Source: Euglena gracilis (taxonomy: Eukaryota; Euglenida; Euglenophyceae; Euglenales). Taken from it: 64,000 bases of DNA. The notes under the pieces are model-generated. The model was given only the letters and a program-made list of their open reading frames with translations, did not search any database and had not been told where the DNA came from. Each line of letters opens with the position of its first letter. The stretch's first letter is position 1. Shown here piece after piece: positions 55,674 to 64,000 of this stretch. Location of the stretch: contig CP154956.1 of assembly GCA_039621445.1 (NCBI GenBank), positions 45,923,291 to 45,987,290 on the forward strand, given 5' to 3'. The position numbers and the translations under genes are program-made.

Positions 55674-57620
55674 CAAGGTTGGTAATTGGTTATCGCACAA
55701 TATCGCAATATCGACAAATATCGATCGGGGGTGCAATATCTCGCAAATATCGCAAAAATATTGCACCTTCAATTTTTCGGTGGTGATGCCTAATTCGGTC
55801 AAATTTGGGGGGATTCCTAATTTTGGGGGGCCATTGAGCCCTCAATTATCGCAAATACATTGGCTTTTGTCCCTTCCCATCTGCAGAATGGCTGCGTTCA
55901 AGAAGTTTTTTTGACGATGTCGGAAGCCAAGGCCAAGGCCCCAATTGGGTTGGCACTGTTTGGCGCTGCAAATTGACAAAGTTGGGAGACAGTGGTCAGC
56001 CCGTCCCTTGTGGTGCCAAAGTGCTAGGGAAGCGGTCCAACACCACCGGCCTTCACAACCACATGCGGGATCACCACCCTGTGGAGTACCGGCAGACGGT
56101 TACCAGTGCCAAGGACATCACAAGCTTCTTTCCTGGTGCCAAAGATGATCTGCAGCGTCGCAACATTGCACTAGCATTCTCAGAAAATGCCCTCGCATAC
56201 CAGGAACACACACCGTTTCCCGTTGGTCGCCAAAATTGGATGCCCCCCCCTTCCAAGTCCTCGACAGTCCCAGCTTCCGTGGGGCCTTTGGTGAAGCCGT
56301 TCCTAAGCACTTCTTCCGTCAAAACCAGGCTTCTTTCATTGAAATGGGGGATACAAATGGTGCAGGGCGTTGGGATTGTCCCTAGGGATGGCAGAAGGTG
56401 ACTTCTTTAGGGCTTAGAACCCTCCATAGGAACTGAACAATGTGGAGAATGCGTTGGTTGCCTTGAAGCCGCTGCGCGACATGAGGGGGAATGTTGAGCT
56501 GGCACTGTCTGTGTTCAAGCAATGTGTGATCCGCAACTTCTCCTACGAGATGTTGCATTGTCTACGTTTCCTGGACCCTGCAAGTGGTAAAAATCCTTTC
56601 AACCCGTGAGTTCGTCCCCATTTTACAGTTGATCAAAGGGGTACGTTCCCCCTTGCCGAGCGGGAGGAGATGGTTAGCAAGGTGTTGGGTGATGCTGCTG
56701 CTATGTTCCAAAGGCGTAGTGAGAGGGTGGACGAGGTGGAGCTGGCTCATGATTTGGGAATTTTTATTGGACGTGGAGGTCCACCCACATGCACCAAACC
56801 AAAATTAATATTCTCTCAGACCATTTTCCACGTGGGCCTGATGTGTATTTGCAATTCTGGACAAAGAAATTCGCTTTTGGATCATCATTAGCACGGTTTG
56901 CAGTGGCATTGGGACAGTGCATGGTGACGGAAGCCGCTGTTGAACGCAGCTTCTCAGCCCAGGTTATCTCCCACGCAAATGCTGTTGGGCATCACATTCA
57001 TTCCGACAGAGTCGCGTATTCTCCAAGCACCGTGAACACCTGAGTAAGGACTCGTGTGAAGCACAGACCTGGCTATTGCTGAACTACGAGAAATTGGTGA
57101 ATCTGGATAAGGTGCACAAGGCGAAGGCATTGCGTCAAGAGCAAGCGGCTAAGAAGAGAGCGGCGGCAGAGACGAGATATAATTCCAGCATGCACAAGTG
57201 TGTCCGGCCTTCTTCGGAGGCCTCTGACCCGTAGCTGTCCGGTGTAACCACGGCTATGCAGTCTCAAAACCAGCACCGATGCAGAGAGATTCGGATGTCT
57301 CTTGATAGCATTGCCATGACACAGAATGCAGCACCAAAACACCCATTTCTATCTTTTGATGCCCATTTTCCCGGCAGAAAAAGGGGGGTTCAACAAAAAA
57401 GCTCTTCTTTTGATGCCAAAGTTTGACGGCGGTAAAATGGGGGGCCCCTGGTCAGTCACATCACCTCATCGTTGCCAGGATGAACAGCGTAGGTGACTTA
57501 TGCTGGCCAAGGATGTGGCAGACAAAATTTTTCAGCGGGGGGGGGGGGGCTTAAAAAAATAATATCGCAATTCTCGATCGTATCGCAAATATCGCAAGGG
57601 GGTGCAAGATCTCGCAAGAC
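55674..57620 (+). mobile_element. defective hAT transposon, copy B
   Basis: The left end CAAGGTTGGTAATTGG and GCAATATCG repeats match copy A in opposite orientation. The right side (ATTCTCGATCGTATCGC, AGGGGGTGCAAGATCTCGC) matches the copy A end up to about 57617, but the terminal repeat is missing. A detached fragment of that end lies in inverted orientation at 57742-57795. The middle (DUF659-like) part present in copy A is deleted, while the C-terminal dimerisation part is retained. Confidence 0.8.
55887..57235 (+). pseudogene. hAT transposase copy B, frameshifted
   Basis: ATGGCTGCGTTC at 55887 matches the copy A start. A T7 run (six in copy A) near 55905 shifts the frame, then the BED finger follows. 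The short intron has lost its donor (GAACAC for GTACAC) and its acceptor is CCAAG. Further on are NVENALVALKPL, ELALSVFKQCVIRNFSYEML, MVSKVLGDAAAMFQRRSE and the hAT C-terminal signature ARFAVALGQCMVTEAAVERSF. Another slip follows near 57015, then KHREHLSKDSCEAQTWL to a stop at 57233. Confidence 0.75.
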
Positions 57621-58102
57621 ATGTTGCTCTACGGCAAAGAAAATCTGGTTTGTTTTTGCGAGTTGGCGCAATCTGAATTTGCTTTGCAATAGGTGTTGCA
57701 CAAGAGACCCTTCAACACTGCTGCAGAAGCAATGACAGAGCCAAGGTTGGTAATTGGTCTTGCATTTGGGGGGGTCCGATATTTGTCATATCGCTTCACC
57801 AGTGCAGCAGTGGCATCATCCGGTCAGAGGAAGGTACACGCAAGAGAAAAGCATCTCGTGAACCTCCCTCAGTAAAGTCTTCTGTGTCAAAGAATTGGGT
57901 ACCTTGTGTCTGTCAGCACGGGCAGTCTTTGTGAGCTAGCTGCCTTTGGAGGGGCGCTGCCGCAGGCCTTCTTGTAGGAGCGTCATTCGCAAGTCCTGAC
58001 ACATTTCTGGGCATGAGGGCAATGGTTTACCAGCAACCTCCGCCAACACTTCTGTGTCCATGGCCGGGAAACGTAAGATCAAAAGGTTCACGCAAAAAAA
58101 AT
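57621..58102. other. rearranged junction, no intact gene
   Basis: Contains the inverted hAT terminal fragment (57742-57795). The remaining frames are short and unassigned. Confidence 0.45.
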
Positions 58103-58294
58103 GTCAGCTGATTTCCCATCGCAGGCAGCCAGACCTCCTCCTCTTTCAGATCCTCAACACTGAATCCAGCCAGACCTCCTCCTCCTCTGAATCCCCCCAG
58201 CCAGCCGTGGCTGGCCGTGGCTGGCCAGACCTCCTCCTTTTTTTGTTTGCCAGCCAGCCGTGGCTAGCCGCGGCTAGCCAGATACCCCAGCTCC
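58103..58294. repeat. GGAGCTGGGGT-family terminus, right-facing
   Basis: Ends in GATACCCCAGCTCC and carries the same CAGACCTCCTCCT and GGCTAGCC subterminal motifs, inverted relative to 45337-45535. Confidence 0.8.
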
Positions 58295-58657
58295 AGAGGG
58301 ATGGAGGTAGAGGCAGAGGTAGAGGTCACCTCTACCTCTACTATCCCTCTATGTCACGTCAACGTCAAACTTTTTAGGAAAATGGCGTATAAAAGAAAAT
58401 TTATGCCGAACGAAGGCAATTTTATGGGAAAAACAGAAATTGCTCATTCTTGGCACACATCTCTTATGGCAATTTTTGAAACCACCTGTCCGGATATTTT
58501 TTTCTGATTCCTAACCCAAATAAGATGCGTTGAGATGCTAATTTGCCAAATCTGAGGCAGTTGGAGCCTTTTGTGGCCCTTATTGGTGCCAGTTTATGAC
58601 ATTTTATGGCATAGAGGAAGAGGTAGAGGTAGAGGTGGGTTCCGGCTTTGAATACCA

Positions 58658-58834
58658 CCCCCCCCCTTTATTGTCCCCCCCCCTTTATTGTCCCTGGGCC
58701 CCGGCCGACGGGGGGTTTTTTGGCCCGGCCAATGAAATTCCTTTGGTACCCCTTTATTGTCCCCCCCCCCCCTTTATTGTCCGGTCGGGCCTCCCGGGGG
58801 CAGGTCGGCGGGACAATAAAGGGGGGGGGGGGGG
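58658..58834. repeat. TTATTGTCCC foldback element, copy 2
   Basis: Inverted copy of 50904-51075, sharing GGCCAATGAAATTCC, GGCCGACGGGG and the TTTATTGTCC ends. Confidence 0.75.
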
Positions 58835-58959
58835 TATAAAGTGTATAAAACAGAAACATTCGCCCTTTTGATTAAAACACTGATATTTTTCAGGGCATAG
58901 TTTTAAACACTTTGCGATTCGCGAAAATGCAGATGCCTAATATGTCACTGGAGGGCTAT

Positions 58960-60534
58960 GGAGCTGGGGTCCCCACGGCCAGCCAGATACCGGCCAGACC
59001 TCCTCCTCCTCTTTTTTTCACCAGCCACCAGCCAGACCTCCTCCTCCTCTTTTCTCCCAGCCACCAGCCACGGCTAACCGTGGCTGGCCGCGGCTGGGGC
59101 TCCTCCTCCTTTTTTGGTGCCCACCGGAGAGCGCTAAATTTTTACAGAATGGCAAAGCCAGAAGGGCACAGCCTCGCCGGTTTTTGTTACGCTCGACGGC
59201 TATGCTCGCCAGGTTTAATAGCAACATCCATGCCGGCGGATGGGTCAACGGCGAGTAGTGGGAACCGCCTCTAACAAAAAAATAGTCCCGTCTTACTTTG
59301 TTATCCCAGCTGAGATGCGGACATGTCCCATTGACCGATTGACACTGTAGCAACCTATTTTTCCGGGAGCGTCATTTGACCACGCCAGCAGACCGAGGGG
59401 GCACAGAAAAACAACCGAGCAGCACAGAAAAGCCCCCCAAAGGGGACAAATTTTGCCAAAAAAAACGCCAACAAAACCCTCTTGTCCCCCCCCTTCCACG
59501 AGAATCGCACCCAAAGAAAAAACGCTAACAGAACCCTTTTGTCCCCCCCCCTTCCACGAAAATCGCACCCAAAGAAAGCTTGTGGCCCAAAACTGGCCAC
59601 CGCCTGTGGCCAAAAACTGGCCACGTCCTGTGGCCCAAAACTGGCCATCACATCTGACCCAAAACTGGCCAGCACACCTGGCCCAAACCTGACCATCACA
59701 TCTGGCCCAAAAACTGGCCAGCACATGTGGCCCAAAACTGGCCAGCACATGTGGCCCAAAAGGCCAGCACATGTGGCCCAAAACTGGCCAGCACATGTGG
59801 CCCAAAACTGGCCACCACACCTGGCCCAAAACTGGCCAGCACATCTGGCCCAAAAATGGCCACGAAATCTGGCCCGAAACTGACACACATCTGGCCCAAA
59901 ACTGGCCAGCACATGTGGCCCAAAACTGGCCACCACACCTGGCCCAAAACTGGCCAGCACATCTGGCCCAAAAATGGCCACGAAATCTGGCCCAAAACTG
60001 ACACACATCTGGCCCAAAACTGGCCAGCACATGGACAGACAAAAACCTTCGCCATTTTAGGCACAGCAACTGGAAAAAGAAAACACACAAGATAGGCATT
60101 TCAACACAATGGAGCAGTTTGTCCACATTAGTCTCCAACAAACTCCTTCAAAAAAGTTCAGACAGGGTCTAAGCACCATAATCATCTCCAAAAGCGCCTC
60201 GCCCATTTCTGCACGATAGACTTCAGAGATTTCTTGCCCGTGACCTGCAGCAGAGAAAGATGAACTTCTGAACAGGCCTGACATTTTGTGCAGAAAACAC
60301 CCTGAATCGGGACTTGCCCGGATCGCGGGGCTTACCCTTCAGCCAATTTTCCCATCGCGGCCAGCCAGACCTCCTCCTCCTCTTTCAGATCCTCAAAACT
60401 GAATCCAGCCAGACCTCCTCCTCCTCTAAATCGCCCCAGCCAGCCGTGGCTGGCCATGGCTGGCCAGACCTCCTCCTTTTTTTTGCCAGCCAGCCAGCCG
60501 CGGCTAGCCGCGGCTAGCCAGATACCCCAGCTCC
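58960..60534. mobile_element. GGAGCTGGGGT element, copy 1 (1575 bases)
   Basis: Perfect 11-base inverted ends GGAGCTGGGGT and ACCCCAGCTCC, flanked on both sides by TAT. Subterminal arrays of CAGACCTCCTCCT and GGCTGGCC are present at both ends. The interior has a GGCCCAAAACTGGCCAGCAC minisatellite and no transposase, so the copy is non-autonomous. Confidence 0.85.
59573..60035. repeat. GGCCCAAAACTGGCCAGCAC minisatellite
   Basis: About 20 units of 21-24 bases. Both strands stay open for long stretches but encode only simple repeats. Confidence 0.95.
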
Positions 60535-61079
60535 TATGCATGAATTTCTTCAGCGGCTCCTCAAACTCAAGTTGTTCATTCACTTTTCTTTCGACTTACT
60601 TAACTTTCAAAAGCAAAACACCTTGACCTTGAAACTTGTAACTTGAAGTGTGGCAACTTGTTCTTAAAACTTGAACCCAGTGATTTGCTACAGAAGTTAT
60701 TGACACCTTTGACTCCTTTCATGTTTCAGCTTTGCCTTGCCCTGAGATCTGAGAAAATCTCTTTCAGCCCACCAAGAGGCGGTTTTAATACAACCAATTT
60801 ACGCTTTAAATGTTTGTGCATCTGCACCCCACAACCCAATAGCAAATAAGGAGTGCGTAGAGGTCTGGTCTGCTCCTTGCAGTCTTTTCCATCCACTCAG
60901 AAAAACGACACACCAGTCTCACACAGAAGTGTCCACGGGGGATCAACAAAAATGTCCATGGGGGCCGAAATTTCTCGTCCATTAGGGATCAATAATTGTG
61001 TCCAGGGGGGGTCTCCGGAACGTGTCCGTGAGGGACAACAAAACTTGTCCACGAGGGATCTTCATTTTGTACAAAATTC

Positions 61080-61600
61080 CCCACTCAGGTGTCCGCTAGC
61101 TGTAGTCCCAACCTATCACCACAGTCACCCTTTTTGTCTGCTCAATGTCCTTCTCTAAGGCTGGTGAGGTTGTGCGGTTCATCTTCGGACGACTTCTGTG
61201 AGTTGTTCGGGTGGACATTTGCCCCCTTTCCCCTCTCTGCGGATTAGAAACCGTGTTTGGGCCGATTTCGAGACTTTAAAAGTCTTAAATCTTCGCCCAA
61301 AACACGGTTTCAAACAAAAACAGTGTTTTGGGCCAAGGTTTTAGGGGGGCCCAGGGGCGACCTCGGCGCCTTCGGCGCCGCGGTCCCCGCCCCTGGGCTC
61401 CCCCTAACTCTTGGCCCAAACACAGTTCTTGACACAAAAAAGGTGCCTGCAGTAGGCTGCACCAGCTTCTACGCATTTCACATTGCTGTGATTTGGGGGG
61501 GTGCAACACTATTGGACACTCGCTTCATCCGGCGGGGGGTACAGCACTATTTGGACCCGCAGCTCTATTGGCCCCGCAGCACTATTGGGGGGGGGGGTAT
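61080..61600. repeat. AATAGTGCTGC foldback element, copy 2, with insertion
   Basis: Reverse-complement relative of 11043-11465. It is interrupted at the CCTTTTTAATCCGC position by the 180-base element 61248-61427. Confidence 0.7.
61248..61427. mobile_element. 180-base element nested in the foldback
   Basis: The ends AAACCGTGTTTGGGCC and GGCCCAAACACAGTT are inverted. It matches the ends of the 2 kb element at 25960-27970. Its absence from copy 1 at 11 kb defines it as an insertion. Confidence 0.75.
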
Positions 61601-62227
61601 TATAATTTCACAATCCGAGAATCATAAACTGTATTCCAGCATGTCTCAACAAGGTAAACCTTCAGCAGCTGGTTGGGGAAATGGGGAAATAGTTGGTATT
61701 TTGTCACTTTAGTATGGAAGGCCACCTCGGATGCGTTCCCTCGTCTTCTTTGAGATCAAACCAAAGTCGCTGCCGGCTGACCAGATAGAATTTAAATGCG
61801 TTGTGACCGAAGGCAAACCGGGCCCAGGGCTCGAGGGAGAGGGTTTTTGGACAGGACCCCCGGAAAAAGTAAACCAGGGCGCCACCTGTGTCACAAACCT
61901 GAGATGGGGCACAAAACTGCCCACCAGCTGGGGCACCAAACTCGCCCCAAACTGTGGGTGCCCAAGCTGTGCAAAAAAACTGGACACAGAATGTTTTCCC
62001 CAAATGGGACCAACCTGTGGCACCAAAATGATGCCCTACCAGTTGCACCAAACTGGCCACAAAATCAAACTGGACACAAAATGTTTCCCCCATCCGTGGC
62101 CAAGGTTTGTGGCCTAGTCCCCAAAATGTGCCAGGAAACTGGAGCCAAAATGCTTCCCCCAACTGTGGCCAAGATGTGTGACATCAAAATGTTGCCCCCA
62201 GCTGTGGCACCAAACTGCCCCCACGAT

Positions 62228-63545
62228 GGAGCTGGGGTATCTGGCTAGCCGCGGCTAGCCGCGGCTGGCTGGCTGGCAAAAAAAAGGAGGAGGTCTGGCC
62301 AGCCATGGCCAGCCACGGCTGGCTGGGGCGATTTAGAGGAGGAGGAGGTCTGGCTGGATTCAGTGTTGAGGATCTGAAAGAGGAGGAGGAGGTCTGGCTG
62401 GGGGGTAAGCCCCGCGATCCGGGCAAGTCCTGATTCAGGGTGTTTTCTGCACAAAATGTCAAGTCTGTTCAGAAGTTCATCTTTCTCTGCTGCAGGTCAC
62501 GGGCAAGAAATCTCTGAAGTCTATCGTGCAGAAATGGGCGAGGCCCTTTTGGAGATGAATGCATGGTGCTTAGACCCTGTACACAGGTGGCTGAACTTTT
62601 TTGAAGGAGTTTGTTGGAGACTAATGTGGACAAACTGCTCCATTGTGTTGAAATGCCTATCTTTTGTGTTTTCTGTTTCCTGTTGCTGTGCCTAAAATGG
62701 CGAAGGTTTTTGTCTGTCCATGTGCTGGCCAGTTTTGGGCCAGATTTGTCGTCAGTTTTGGGCCAGATTTCATGGCCATTTTTGGGCCAGATGTGCTGGC
62801 CAGTTTTGGGCCATGTGTGGTGGCCAGTTTTGGGCCACATGTGCTGGCCAGTTTTGGGCCACATGTGCTGGCCAGTTTTTGGGCCAGATGTGATGGTCAG
62901 GTTTGGGCCAGGTGTGCTGGCCAGTTTTGGGTCAGATGTGATGGCCAGTTTTGGGCCACAGGCTGTGGCCAGTTTTGGGCCACAAGCTTACGTTTTTTCT
63001 TTGGGTGCGATTCTCGTGGAAGGGGGGGACAAAAGGGGTTTGTTGGCGTTTTTTTTTGGCAAAATTTGTCCCCTTTGGGGGGGCTTTTCTGTGCTGCTCG
63101 GTTGTTTTTCTGTGCCCCCTCGGTCTGCTGGCGTGGTCATATGACGCTCCCCGAAAAATAGGTTGCTACAGTGTTCATCGGTCAATGGGACAAGAAGTGC
63201 ATCTCAGCTGGGATAACAAAATAAGACTTTTTTTTGAGGCGGTTCCCACTGCTCGCCGTTAACGCATTCGCCGGCATACATGTTGCGATTAAACCTGGCG
63301 AGCATAGCCGTCGAACGTAACAAAAACCGGCGAGGCTGTGCCCTTCTGGCTTTGCCATTCTGTAAAAATTTAGCGCTCTCTGGTGGGCACAAAAAAAGGA
63401 GGAGGCGCAAGCCGCGGCCAGCCACGGCCAGCCGTGGCTGGTGGCTGGGAGAAAAGAGGAGGAGGAGGTCTGGCTCGTGGCTGGTGAAAAACAGAGGAGG
63501 AGGAGGTCTGGCCGGTATCTGGCTGGCCGTGGGGACCCCAGCTCC
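62228..63545. mobile_element. GGAGCTGGGGT element, copy 2 (1318 bases, inverted)
   Basis: Same 11-base inverted ends, flanked on both sides by GAT. It is the reverse complement of copy 1 over most of its length, with a shorter minisatellite (62722-62990). Confidence 0.85.
62722..62990. repeat. GTGCTGGCCAGTTTTGGGCC minisatellite
   Basis: Inverted counterpart of 59573-60035, with about half as many units. Confidence 0.95.
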
Positions 63546-63632
63546 GATGTGCACCAAAATGTCTCCAAAATGTGCCATCAAACTGGACACAAAATGTTTC
63601 CCCATCTGTGGCCAAGATGTGGCCGAGCTGGC

Positions 63633-63840
63633 GTTTTTATTTAAAAAAAACGTTTTTTCTGTTTTTATTAAAAAAACGGGCAAAAAAACGGCAAAAAAAA
63701 ACAAAGGGGAAAATGATGGGCCAAATTTTGCCTTTGATCGCAAGGGTGAACCAATCTTAGCTTAAATGACTTGAAAACCAATACTTTTGGTTTTCAAGAA
63801 TGGTCAAAATAGGGCATTTTTCTGCCATTTTAATCGTTCA
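63633..63840. repeat. dispersed repeat shared with 46690-46925
   Basis: AT hairpins followed by GGGGAAAATGATGG, TTTGCCTTTGATCGCAAGGG and AATGGTCAAAATAGGGCAT in the same orientation and order as at 46.7 kb. Confidence 0.85.
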
Positions 63841-64000
63841 ACATTGTCAGACGATGCAAGGCAAGAACACAACCTTAGGGGGTGTTGGGGTCGCGGGGGG
63901 GTCGCGGGGGGGGGGGGGCGGGGGGGGGGGGTGGGGGGGGGGGAAATGGGTTTCGCGGCAGGTCATACGTGACTTGTGTGACGTCATCCCGTCTTCTAAT

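Larger units (their letters stand above)
60535..62227. other. spacer between the inverted element copies
   Basis: Holds a TGTCCACGGGGGATC degenerate repeat (60930-61090), foldback copy 2 at 61080-61600 and a diverged GGCAC(A/C)AAACTG repeat (61890-62215). No gene is seen. Confidence 0.5.

Noticed and set aside
45337-58294. Calling the 13 kb block a single proven transposon
   Set aside because: The flanking triplets do not match and each end could belong to a separate truncated copy; kept only as a hypothesis.
59453-60141. 282-codon minus-strand ORF and plus-strand frames over the same repeat
   Set aside because: Minisatellite translation only (PVLGQMCWPVLG type).

Overview
This 64 kb window is nuclear DNA from a eukaryote. 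The genes are broken into many short, GC-rich exons (33 to 285 bases) separated by introns of up to several kilobases. The introns are full of dinucleotide microsatellites, homopolymer G/C runs, foldback elements and transposon remains. I see no prokaryotic gene organisation, rRNA, tRNA or CRISPR array. The lineage cannot be fixed from the sequence. GT-AG introns are mixed with GC-AG introns and with junctions that have no legal GT-AG solution, and one transposon-like ORF has Val-Pro repeats and an IGEADHPGP motif. Both would suit a protist, possibly a dinoflagellate or other alveolate, but this is inference.

Three host genes lie head to tail on the minus strand. The first (44603 down to 31383) is a RABL3/LIP1-like small GTPase in ten exons. 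Its reading phase is consistent across every junction, giving about 350 residues. The second (30913 down to 15811) is the vesicle-tethering factor p115/USO1 in about 23 exons and 840 residues, with the armadillo-like head first and the coiled-coil tail last. The third (from 13041 towards the left edge) is an unrecognised, strongly basic protein with three well-linked exons and three less certain ones. Two of the three genes act in membrane traffic or Rab-family GTPase biology, but nothing here shows joint regulation.

The introns hold nested elements. A 4.2 kb inverted-repeat element (24850-29015) sits in the third p115 intron and itself contains a 2 kb element filled with minisatellites. Several small terminal-inverted-repeat elements have clean target-site duplications (3131-3554, 39371-39476, 54190-54277).

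From about 45 kb to the right edge the window is a transposon graveyard. It contains two defective, oppositely oriented copies of one hAT element, a tyrosine-recombinase ORF followed by a PHD-type zinc finger, a minus-strand multi-exon ORF set of unknown family, and a plus-strand ORF broken by an AT-rich foldback. Two inverted copies of a 1.3-1.6 kb element have GGAGCTGGGGT termini and 3-base target duplications. Many shorter palindromes and minisatellites fill the rest.
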